Shown here: positions 1 to 7,091 of the stretch, piece after piece
Layout of the letters: each line of letters starts with the position of its first letter
Numbering within the stretch: the first letter of the stretch is position 1
DNA from: CAZOLI01 sp964580675
GTDB lineage: Bacteria; Planctomycetota; MHYJ01; CAYXQY01
Direction: 5' to 3'
NCBI GenBank assembly: GCA_964580675.1
Contig: CAZOLI010000033.1
Location: 1 to 26,790 of the forward strand
Length of the DNA stretch: 26,790 bases
The notes under the pieces: model-generated
Databases searched by the model: none
What the model saw: the letters and a program-made list of their open reading frames with translations, nothing else
What the model was told of the DNA's origin: nothing
Translations under genes and position numbers: made by a program

Positions 1-105
1 GAGTGCGCTTTGGGTAACGTTCCGGAAGGAATATGTAAATTTGCAGACATGAGATTTATGAGTAAAGGGAAGCCGGAGAGGAATGGGTAGCTCTGGAAAA
101 ACGTC

Positions 106-1107
106 CTACTCCTTCTTGATGAACTTCAGGCGCTTCTTAATCCAGCCCGCTTCGTCAAACCCCTGTTTTTTGTAGAACTCACGGAGGTTCCGGTACCGCT
201 TGACCGGATCAAAGTCCAGATTATGCTGAAGTTTCCGCAGACAGACCGGACAGTACCGAATCGGCCTCGAATCGCTTTCCTGCAGGTGATTGGAACCGTT
301 CATCTGACACCGGTAATAAATACAGTGCTCGATGCCAAACATGTGGCCGGTTTCGTGGGTCAGGATCTTGCAGCTTCTTTTGAGCAGTAGTTTTTGAGTT
401 TTCGCCGTGCGTTCCTTGCCCCGGAAGGCGGGATCGTACCGGGCGAAACTGAACACCCCGACCCGCTCCCGGAGTGACGCCTGGCCGAAGACGAAATTCC
501 ACGAGGGCTCGGGATACAGGTCCACCATGGTAATCCCCAGCATACAGAAGGCATCGTCCGGGAGCCGTTGCTTCAGCTCGTTCAGCAAATCGGGGGCGAG
601 CAATTGTTTGTGTCCGCCCCTCGGGTTTTTTCGGGACGTGACGGAAAGGTTTTTCTGTTTCAGCGGATCCAGGAGTTTTACGTTCAGGGTAAAGAACAGG
701 GACGTACACGTCTTGAGTTTTTTGAGGGAGGGACTTTTCTTTTCGGGAAATTCTCCTATGGGCTGAAGGTAAATGACGTTCCGGTTTTCATCCGGCGTGT
801 TGGGGTTGCTGTTTTTGTATTGTCCAAAGGTCTGACCCGGTTCGTGGTGTTCGGCGAGCCAGTCGCCGGGATCCGGCTCCGGCACCGGTTCAAAAAGTTC
901 ATCGGGGGCAAACACACGCTGAAGGGGTTCCGACAACTCGGAGGTATCCCCGATCGCCTTCTTTCGTTCCTCTTCCGACGGTACTTCAAACGCCCCGGAC
1001 TGGGCATAAGAGGCGGACGAAAACGGTTCCATATAGATGGTTACTCCCGTCCCGACAAGCAGAAGAACAATCACCAGCACACCGAACCGAGACGTAAGGA
1101 GGTTCAT
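106..1107 (-). CDS. archaemetzincin-like zinc metalloprotease, membrane-anchored
   Basis: Predicted zinc peptidase of the archaemetzincin family. With the start at 1107 the protein has 333 residues. Residues about 8-24 form one hydrophobic segment (signal anchor or signal peptide), followed by a Pro/Glu-rich linker to about residue 100 and then the catalytic domain. The metzincin motif HETGHMFGIEHC lies at residues 251-262 (H251, E252, H255, G258, H261). It is followed by the family's cysteine signature: C262-x4-C267-x-M, then C286-x2-C289, a structural zinc site. An in-frame start at 1197 would add 30 residues before the hydrophobic segment, which is less likely; neither start has a strong ribosome site. 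Archaemetzincins known to me are mostly about 180-200-residue soluble proteins, so the N-terminal extension and anchor are unusual. Substrate unknown. The family call is firm; location on the outer face of the inner membrane is inferred. Confidence 0.85.
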   Translation of the reverse strand: MNLLTSRFGVLVIVLLLVGTGVTIYMEPFSSASYAQSGAFEVPSEEERKKAIGDTSELSEPLQRVFAPDELFEPVPEPDPGDWLAEHHEPGQTFGQYKNSNPNTPDENRNVIYLQPIGEFPEKKSPSLKKLKTCTSLFFTLNVKLLDPLKQKNLSVTSRKNPRGGHKQLLAPDLLNELKQRLPDDAFCMLGITMVDLYPEPSWNFVFGQASLRERVGVFSFARYDPAFRGKERTAKTQKLLLKRSCKILTHETGHMFGIEHCIYYRCQMNGSNHLQESDSRPIRYCPVCLRKLQHNLDFDPVKRYRNLREFYKKQGFDEAGWIKKRLKFIKKE

Positions 1108-1335
1108 AACGGAACGCCTGGCAAACCAATATGTTCCCGGAAACCACGTCAAAAACACATCACCAGTTATTTTACAATCCACCGGGCGAGAAATCATCTC
1201 CCGTGGGACCGGTTCACAACGCCCGGTAATCCGACGTGCGATACGTCAAGCGGTCGAATCTACTCCGGCATTGGCGTTCCCGGGGATTTTATGGGTTCGG
1301 GTAATCGGGCAAATATATTGTCTACCAAAGCGGCC

Positions 1336-1860
1336 TCATATCGGCAGCATGGATTTCATGCTCTCCCAGCTGTTCATGAGCGTTTTGAGGGTGTCGTTGT
1401 CCATGTCCTGCAGTTGATCACAAATTTTGGATCCCTGTTCCATGAATTGCAGCAGTTCTTCAAGTCGTTCCCGACCGTATTCACTGCTCTCCTGTCCCCC
1501 TTCGACCTGTTCCACGCATTCCCGCAGGACGTCCAGCGTGGGATCCAGTTCACGTCGTTTCCGTTCGTCGGCGATGATCCGAAACATCTCCCACACGTCC
1601 TCGTGGGTGGTAAAATAATCTTTTCGGTCCCCCATTTTTTGCTTGACCTTCAGCAGGCCCCAGCTTTCCAGTTCGTTGAGGCTGTTGCTCACGTTGGACC
1701 GCGCCACGTCCAGCGTGTCGGCGATTTCCTGTGCGTCCAGCGGTTTCGGCGCGATGTACAACAGGGCATGTATCTGGGCAACGGACCGGTTTACGCCCCA
1801 CTGGGTGCCCATTTCTCCCCAGTGCAGAATAAATTGTTCCTGGAACGATGCAAGCTCCAT
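1336..1860 (-). CDS. GbsR/MarR-family transcriptional regulator
   Basis: DNA-binding regulator of 174 residues with a winged helix-turn-helix. The recognition region AQEIADTLDVARSNVSNSLNEL is followed by the wing around KMGDRKDYF. The C-terminal half is helical and acidic, as in GbsR-like regulators, which control glycine-betaine/choline or drug-efflux genes in other bacteria. The start at 1860 is chosen because GGAGG sits at 1866-1870, five bases upstream; an in-frame start at 1878 lacks such a site. A strong sigma70-type promoter lies at 1912-1940, with a near-palindrome between its -10 and the gene, which suggests autoregulation. No betaine or choline gene is nearby, so the target is unknown. 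Confidence 0.85.
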   Translation of the reverse strand: MELASFQEQFILHWGEMGTQWGVNRSVAQIHALLYIAPKPLDAQEIADTLDVARSNVSNSLNELESWGLLKVKQKMGDRKDYFTTHEDVWEMFRIIADERKRRELDPTLDVLRECVEQVEGGQESSEYGRERLEELLQFMEQGSKICDQLQDMDNDTLKTLMNSWESMKSMLPI

Positions 1861-1899
1861 GATGACCTCCGAAACCACACAATGTCACATATTTCTGTT

Positions 1900-1910
1900 A
1901 TTTCTGAAAT
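1900..1910. promoter_or_regulatory. possible operator, 11-bp near-perfect palindrome
   Basis: ATTTCTGAAAT is symmetric except for its centre base and lies directly downstream of the -10 box of the GbsR-like gene, covering the expected transcription start. A repressor bound here would block its own promoter. Function is inferred from position only; the site is short and AT-rich. Confidence 0.4.
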
Positions 1911-1911
1911 T

Positions 1912-1940
1912 ATTGTATATAATATTCAGGACGCTGTCAA
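1912..1940 (-). promoter_or_regulatory. sigma70-type promoter of the GbsR-like gene
   Basis: Read on the minus strand: TTGACA (1935-1940), a 17-base spacer, then TACAAT (1912-1917). The -35 is perfect and the -10 matches five of six. Expected transcription start is near 1905, giving a leader of about 45 bases before the ATG at 1860. Confidence 0.75.
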
Positions 1941-2124
1941 ATGCGTTCCCGAAGGGGATGGTGTCAACTTCTTGTTCTGAAGATGTCCCCGGATCTTGGG
2001 GATACCGGAAAAATGAAGGAATTATGATATGCGTTCTGGATGGGGATCCGGCTCGGAAGACACAGCACCCGGTCCGTGGAAAGAAACCCTTCCCTGATCT
2101 CCGAACGAAATAACACCTCCGGCC

Positions 2125-2144
2125 TGTTCGTTATATAAAGAACA
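2125..2144. repeat. 20-bp imperfect inverted repeat in intergenic region
   Basis: TGTTC-g-TTATATAA-a-GAACA is a dyad with one mismatch per arm. It lies in the 364-bp gene-free stretch between the nicotinamidase-like gene and the GbsR-like gene (1861-2224). It resembles an operator in size and symmetry, but no gene start is adjacent on either strand. Apart from this dyad, the GbsR promoter and the terminator at 2179-2213, nothing else is recognised in that stretch. Confidence 0.35.
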
Positions 2145-2178
2145 AGGGACTGTACCCAGTTTCCCACATTTCCCCTTC

Positions 2179-2213
2179 AATGCCCCCCCATTTCCAGAGG
2201 GGGGCATTTATTT
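2179..2213 (+). terminator. strong Rho-independent terminator, plus-strand orientation
   Basis: Ten-base-pair stem AATGCCCCCC (2179-2188) / GGGGGGCATT (2199-2208) with a 10-base loop, followed by a T-rich tract through about 2215 on the plus strand. In the minus direction, in which both flanking genes run, no T tract follows the stem. The orientation therefore points to a plus-strand transcript for which no gene is visible. Confidence 0.7.
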
Positions 2214-2224
2214 TTGCCGGCGGA

Positions 2225-2818
2225 TTATTGGAATACCAGATCGCCTGATTCCACAAGCTGTGCCTGGAACAACCAGCTGGCCTGGCGGAGGGAGGCGTGA
2301 TAATCAAATTCGTTGAGGGCGCTGATAAGGTCCACCGGCAGAATCACGTCCAGGTACCGCAACCCCGCACTGGCCGCGGTGTAGTGCACGCAGATGTTGG
2401 CCACCGTGCCGGCGATAACGAGACCTTTTTTCTCGTGCACACGCAGCTGCTGATCGAGCTCCGTTCCGTAAAATCCGTCGTAGCGAGATTTCTCAAACAC
2501 AATTTCGTCCTCAGCGGGCTCAAGGTCGTCAACGTACTCCCATCCCCAGCTTCCCCGGCGACAGTGTTTCCCCCAGATCTCAAACTCAGGATCGTCCTCG
2601 TAGTGGGTGTCCTGGGTGTACCAGACGGGAACGCCGGCGTTCCGGGCCCGTTCACGAAGTTCGGCCATCGGCCCGATGGTCTCTTCCGCGTCCGGATTAT
2701 AAAGTGCCCCGTCGGGATGGGCAAAATCCTTCTGCATATCCACCACCAGAAATACAACATCGGACGGATCCAACTGAATCTGTTCTTCAACCTCGTACTC
2801 GGGAACTTCAACTTTCAT
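2225..2818 (-). CDS. nicotinamidase-like cysteine hydrolase (isochorismatase superfamily)
   Basis: Protein of 197 residues with the isochorismatase fold. The catalytic triad is visible: D27 (VVDMQKDF), K110 (FEKSRYDGF) and C143 (GTVANICVHYTA). A metal-binding set D70-x-H72 ... H85 (QDTHYEDD ... WGKHC) is present, which is typical of nicotinamidases (PncA) and not of plain isochorismatases. Nicotinamidase converts nicotinamide to nicotinate for NAD salvage. The gene lies 220 bp downstream of an NAD synthetase on the same strand, which supports the PncA role. The gap holds a possible nadE terminator and a TACAAT -10-like box at 2876-2881, so it may be transcribed on its own. Substrate is inferred; related amidases share the triad. 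Confidence 0.8.
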   Translation of the reverse strand: MKVEVPEYEVEEQIQLDPSDVVFLVVDMQKDFAHPDGALYNPDAEETIGPMAELRERARNAGVPVWYTQDTHYEDDPEFEIWGKHCRRGSWGWEYVDDLEPAEDEIVFEKSRYDGFYGTELDQQLRVHEKKGLVIAGTVANICVHYTAASAGLRYLDVILPVDLISALNEFDYHASLRQASWLFQAQLVESGDLVFQ

Positions 2819-2999
2819 CTCATTAATTCAGGAACAATTGCACAATACACGTTATTTCGACGATACTCATTACATATTGTAATCTATTCCGATAGTTGTT
2901 TGTAATTTTTGGTAAGGGAAAAGAACCTGGCAACCGGTTTTAAGAACCAGGAGCCCAAAGGGGGTATACGCAGAATTTCCGGTAAAATTCGAAACAACG

Positions 3000-3024
3000 A
3001 AAAAACAGATTGGAAGGATCAATC
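3000..3024 (-). terminator. possible weak terminator after NAD synthetase
   Basis: On the minus strand, GATTG (3020-3024) pairs with CAATC (3008-3012) across a seven-base loop and is followed two bases later by six T (3000-3005). It lies about 15 bases after the nadE stop. The stem is short, so termination may be partial. Confidence 0.4.
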
Positions 3025-3038
3025 ATCGATAACAACCG

Positions 3039-3821
3039 TTATTCCGGAACCGGGGGCATGGTTCGTTTGTGTTTGCTTTGATCGTAAAGTTGACGGACCC
3101 GCTTCACGACCTTTTCCTCCAGGTTCAGTTTCCTGGCCGTCTCCTGAATGGTGTGGTCTCCGTCAATGCAACGAACAATGATCCGGTCCAGCGTATCGTA
3201 ATCCATGCCCAGTTCTTCCTCGTCGGTCTGGCCCGCCCAGAGTTCCGCCGACGGCGTTTTCGTCACAATCTTCTCGGGAATCCCCATGTGGCGGGCCATC
3301 TGACGGACCTGCTGCTTGTAGAGGTTCCCGATGGGAAGACAGTCCACAGCCCCATCCCCGTACTTGGTGAAATAACCAACGACCAACTCTGTTCGGTTTC
3401 CGGTGCCGATCACCAGGCCCTCCCGGTGATTGGCCACCAGGTAGTTCAGGACCGCCCGAATCCGCGCCCGAGCATTGCCCACGGCCTCCCGGTCCTCCCG
3501 GGCCGCCGGATACGCCTCCAGGAATGATTGAAGAATCGTATCGATCTCGATGACCTCGTACGTAATTTCCAGTTCCTCCGCCACCTGTTCCGCGTCGCTC
3601 ATGTGTCGGTCCCGACTGACCTCCCCCGGCATCACCAGTCCATTCACCCGGTTGGGTCCCAGGGCCTCAACCGTCAGATAGGCCGTCAGGGTGCTGTCGA
3701 TTCCCCCCGACAACCCGAGTACCGCAATGGAGGCTCCCGCCGCTTCCATCTGTTTGCCAAGAAAGGATAGAATTTGTTCTTTTTTGTCGTTGAGTTCATC
3801 CTCGGAAAACTGAAGATCCAT
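3039..3821 (-). CDS. nadE: NH3-dependent NAD+ synthetase
   Basis: Converts deamido-NAD to NAD using ATP and ammonia, the last step of NAD synthesis, in the cytoplasm. The 260-residue protein has the N-type ATP pyrophosphatase P-loop SGGIDS (residues 38-43), the GTGNRTE motif (139-145) and the KTPSAELWAGQTDEEELG segment (188-205) that closes on the substrate. There is no N-terminal nitrilase/glutaminase domain, so this is the short ammonia-using form. Length is normal for that form. The start at 3821 lacks a clear ribosome site. The nicotinamidase-like gene follows downstream, making a small NAD salvage locus; the intermediate enzymes (PncB, NadD) are not in the window. Confidence 0.93.
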   Translation of the reverse strand: MDLQFSEDELNDKKEQILSFLGKQMEAAGASIAVLGLSGGIDSTLTAYLTVEALGPNRVNGLVMPGEVSRDRHMSDAEQVAEELEITYEVIEIDTILQSFLEAYPAAREDREAVGNARARIRAVLNYLVANHREGLVIGTGNRTELVVGYFTKYGDGAVDCLPIGNLYKQQVRQMARHMGIPEKIVTKTPSAELWAGQTDEEELGMDYDTLDRIIVRCIDGDHTIQETARKLNLEEKVVKRVRQLYDQSKHKRTMPPVPE

Positions 3822-4110
3822 GGGTTGGTCCGTGGAAGATAAATATATACTGTCTGAAAGTTTCCCTTTACTGTATCGGATCTCCCCGCCGGTTTGAATC
3901 CTTCAACGACATACAGAATACCGGTATCCCCGTATTTGCTCACTTCCCCACCCGGATCTTCTCCTCCCATTCAACTCCTCCCCGTCAAAAAGCGCGCCGA
4001 AAGAACCCCTTCCCCGAATTTTTCAATTCATCAAGGCCTCTTTGAGGAAAGGAAACACCGATCTGGCCGAACGACGGGATGCTGAGGGTCATAACATGTT
4101 CAGGTGAGGT

Positions 4111-6399
4111 CTACTTATCCGAGGTCCCGGAATTTCCCGACGTCCGTTCGAGAAGCTTCTTCATTTTTTCCACAGAAGTTGTGGGAAGCTCACACGCATA
4201 GTTCTGACAGACGTATGCCGTGGCCCTGCCGTCCTTTGGCTTCTGAGGACCGGTATAAGAGGCAATCTCCGATATGTCGGGTCGATCCCCCTTCGGGCGG
4301 AGCAGGACCACCTTCCGAGGAACATAGAGCTCCCGGAGGTGTCGAAGCATTTTTTGGGTATCCTCCGCCTGTGGATCACCGGCAATGACCACCTCAAAGG
4401 CAGGACCCACGTCAAAGTCCACACCCACCATCATCATGGCGAGTGAAGACGGTCGCTGGGTATATCGCCCGGGAGCCGCCGAGAAAATTCGCCGTGCTTT
4501 TTTTTCCAGTTCCTCACGGGCGGTAATCCGCCCCAGACGAAGCAAATTCCAGAGGGCCACGGAGTTGGCCGATGGTCTCGCCCCATCACGAAACTGTTTT
4601 TGCCGGCCCATGGGGTGATCCTCAAAGTCCGCCGAAAAGAAAAAACCACCACTCGGTTGATCCCAGTAATGTTTGATAAAGGTATCCGTCAAAGATAAAG
4701 CCGTCCGAAGCCATCTTGTTTCAAATGTGCTTTGATACAGTTCGATCAGTCCCCACGTCAGGTACGCGTAATCCGTCGCCCTGCCGGCAATACCCACGTT
4801 TCCGTTCCGGTAACGGTGTCTCAGTCGACCGTCCTTCCCCCGGAGAGTGGAAAGAATAAAGTTGGCCGTCCTCCGCGCCCTCTCGATGTACGATTGTTCA
4901 TCGAGAATCCGACCCGCCCGGGAGAGAGCCGCGATCATCAACCCATTCCAATCCGTCAGGATTTTTGTGTCCGTGCCCACCTGGGGACGGCTCTCCCGAT
5001 CCCGGTGCATTTTCGTTCTCGCGGCCTCCAGTTTGGACCGTAACGTCGAGGGGTCCATTCCTCGCTCCTCCGCCAGCTCGGGAATGGACTTGCTGCGCCG
5101 GAGCACATTTTTTCCCGTCTTTTTCCCGGTGGATTCCTTCTGGTAATTGCCTTCGTCCTTCATCTGAAACACATCAATCACAAGAGAGGCAAGCTCTTCG
5201 TTCAGCACCTCCCGAACCCGTTTGGTGGACCAGATGTATTCTCCGCCTTCCTCCCCCCCGCTGCCGGACGCAAGCGCGGAATAAAATGCACCGGTATCCG
5301 ATCCCAGGTCTCGCTGAACGAATTTGATTGTTTCTTCCGCAGTCCGTTTGAATCGGTTTTTTTCCGTCGCCTGATATGCTTCCGTGTAGGCGCAGGTCAA
5401 AAGTGCCTGATCATACAGCATTTTCTCAAAGTGGGGAAGTTGCCACGTCGGATCCGTGGCGTACCGGTGAAACCCGAACCCGATATGGTCATACATGCCA
5501 CCCCGTCGCATGGCGTCCAGCGTACGTGTCACCATGTTCCACGCCTTTTCTTTTCCCGTTCGGTCTCCGTAACGAAGAAGAAACAGGAGTTTATGGGGGG
5601 AAGGGAACTTCTGTCCCGTGCCGAAGCCGGCGTTTTCGTCGTCAAATTGCTGTTTCAACCCCTTGAAAGTCCGATGTAGTATGTCTTTGCCAAACTCTCT
5701 TTCCGATGCACCGGCCGATGATTGAAGGGCCTTCTCCACCCGTTCCGCATTTTGAATAAGTTTTTTTCTCTGGTTCGAATTATTCCAGAGTTTCGAAAGC
5801 CGCTGAACCAATGTCTTGAATTTTTCGGGCGGAATATAGGTGCCAATGAAAAACGGCTTTTTGTCGGGAGTCATAAACACACTTAACGGCCATCCCCCGC
5901 GACGCCCCATCCGGTGCGCCGCGGTCATGTACGTGTGGTCCACCGCCGGTCTTTGCTCACGGTCGACCTTTACGCTGATGAACGATTCGTTGAGGTGCCG
6001 GGCAATGTCCTCGTTCATGAATACCTTCCGTTCCATCACGTGACACCAGTGGCACGTGTAATATCCGATGGACAGAAAGATGGGACGATCCTTCTCCTTT
6101 GCCTTTTGAAATGCTTCCTCCCCCCAGGGATGCCAGTCCACCGGATTGTCCGCGTGCATTTTCAGGTAGGGACTTGTGGCATCGGCCAGACGATTCCGGT
6201 CCGTTTCCTTCGTAGGCTCCTTTTCCTGGTCCGGTTTTTCGGTCTGATCTCCTGAACCTTTTTCCTCCCGGGTTTCGGACCGGTTCTCACCGTCGGGTCC
6301 ATTTCCGTTTTTCGCGGTACAGGCGGGAAACAGAAAGACCAGCAGGAGGGTGCATAAAAACACCAGCGGAAGAACTCGTTCACACAGAGGCGTACTCAT
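4111..6399 (-). CDS. DUF255/YyaL-type thioredoxin-domain protein with lipoprotein-like N-terminus
   Basis: Protein of 762 residues. Residues 1-27 are a signal sequence ending FLFPAC27, which resembles a lipobox although the residues before Cys are atypical. A charged, low-complexity linker runs to about 68. The thioredoxin-like DUF255 domain then starts (LADATSPYLKMHADNPVDWHPWG) and carries the redox motif C116-H-W-C119 typical of the YyaL/spermatogenesis-associated-protein-20 family. The remaining roughly 480 residues form the (alpha/alpha)6-barrel, glycosidase-like part. Family function is unresolved; homologues I know are usually cytosolic and start directly at the DUF255 domain, so predicted export here is notable. 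AGGAA precedes the start by about eight bases. A small membrane protein gene lies 45 bp upstream on the same strand, probably in the same operon. Confidence 0.88.
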   Translation of the reverse strand: MSTPLCERVLPLVFLCTLLLVFLFPACTAKNGNGPDGENRSETREEKGSGDQTEKPDQEKEPTKETDRNRLADATSPYLKMHADNPVDWHPWGEEAFQKAKEKDRPIFLSIGYYTCHWCHVMERKVFMNEDIARHLNESFISVKVDREQRPAVDHTYMTAAHRMGRRGGWPLSVFMTPDKKPFFIGTYIPPEKFKTLVQRLSKLWNNSNQRKKLIQNAERVEKALQSSAGASEREFGKDILHRTFKGLKQQFDDENAGFGTGQKFPSPHKLLFLLRYGDRTGKEKAWNMVTRTLDAMRRGGMYDHIGFGFHRYATDPTWQLPHFEKMLYDQALLTCAYTEAYQATEKNRFKRTAEETIKFVQRDLGSDTGAFYSALASGSGGEEGGEYIWSTKRVREVLNEELASLVIDVFQMKDEGNYQKESTGKKTGKNVLRRSKSIPELAEERGMDPSTLRSKLEAARTKMHRDRESRPQVGTDTKILTDWNGLMIAALSRAGRILDEQSYIERARRTANFILSTLRGKDGRLRHRYRNGNVGIAGRATDYAYLTWGLIELYQSTFETRWLRTALSLTDTFIKHYWDQPSGGFFFSADFEDHPMGRQKQFRDGARPSANSVALWNLLRLGRITAREELEKKARRIFSAAPGRYTQRPSSLAMMMVGVDFDVGPAFEVVIAGDPQAEDTQKMLRHLRELYVPRKVVLLRPKGDRPDISEIASYTGPQKPKDGRATAYVCQNYACELPTTSVEKMKKLLERTSGNSGTSDK

Positions 6400-6444
6400 T
6401 AATGAATTCCTGAGAAGCGGGGGCTCAATTCACCCGGTGACGGC

Positions 6445-6930
6445 CTATGAACTGGTCTCCTCGTTAATCCAGAGCGGATTGAGCCAGCCAATGACCCCTC
6501 CATAAATCAGGTGAAGGACAAGCGTCACAACAAGGTATTTCGGGCCCGGCTCCAGGTACAGCTTCGAACTCTCCGGGTACTCCGCACCACCAAAACCAAA
6601 AAAGCCCCAACCGATGACGGGACTGTACACAATCATCATAAACAGCCAGAGCCCCATCGCCAAACCGATGGCTTTCCCGATGCTCATGCCGTCCCGAAAG
6701 AGCACAAGAAAAACAACCGACCACGTGGCCCCGTACCCGAAATGAACCACAAGCGGAAGAGGCCCTTTGTTCAGGCCCATTTTTTCAAGGAATGCAGCGG
6801 AGGGCGGTATCTTAAACGGAGCCGTCCCCATAACGTCGATGCCCAATTTCATCAGCACAAACATAATCAAACTCGCCAGCGCACCAACAAGGACCGCCTT
6901 CGAAACGTTCGTAACATTTACATTTTTCAT
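6445..6930 (-). CDS. small four-helix membrane protein, unknown function
   Basis: Protein of 161 residues with about four transmembrane segments: AVLVGALASLIMFVLMKLGI, the FGYGATWSVVFLVLF region, IGLAMGLWLFMMIVYSPVIG, and YLVVTLVLHLIYGGVIGWL. I do not recognise the family with certainty; it resembles small conserved membrane proteins of unknown function (DUF6789-like). The start at 6930 is preferred because GAGG lies five bases upstream; an in-frame start at 6957 would add nine acidic residues. It precedes the DUF255 gene by 45 bp on the same strand, so co-transcription is likely. Confidence 0.7.
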   Translation of the reverse strand: MKNVNVTNVSKAVLVGALASLIMFVLMKLGIDVMGTAPFKIPPSAAFLEKMGLNKGPLPLVVHFGYGATWSVVFLVLFRDGMSIGKAIGLAMGLWLFMMIVYSPVIGWGFFGFGGAEYPESSKLYLEPGPKYLVVTLVLHLIYGGVIGWLNPLWINEETSS

Positions 6931-7015
6931 AACATCCTCATCGAAGAATGGATCCAAATGACATCTAAACCCGATTGATCCCTCGAAATAAATGGATCAG
7001 AACCTGAAATACAAT

Positions 7016-7054
7016 GCTCTCCCGCATACATCCACACTCCGATTCGTGGAGAGC
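7016..7054. repeat. inverted repeat downstream of the selenoprotein gene
   Basis: GCTCTCC (7016-7022) and GGAGAGC (7048-7054) can pair, with an inner CCAC/GTGG pairing. It lies about 40 bp after the stop of the deiodinase-like gene. Read on the minus strand it is followed only by ATTGTATTT, so it would be a weak terminator or simply an RNA structure. Confidence 0.35.
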
Positions 7055-7091
7055 AACTTCCGCTTTTTTTAAACGTGATGGAGGGGGTGAT

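Noticed and set aside
568..1980. 470-codon open frame on the plus strand
   Set aside because: It is antisense to the archaemetzincin and the GbsR-like gene, both of which have clear family motifs; the product resembles no family and reflects the base composition of the opposite strand.
2297..2905. 202-codon plus-strand frame opposite the nicotinamidase-like gene
   Set aside because: Shadow of a gene with an intact catalytic triad; no recognisable domain in the plus-strand product.
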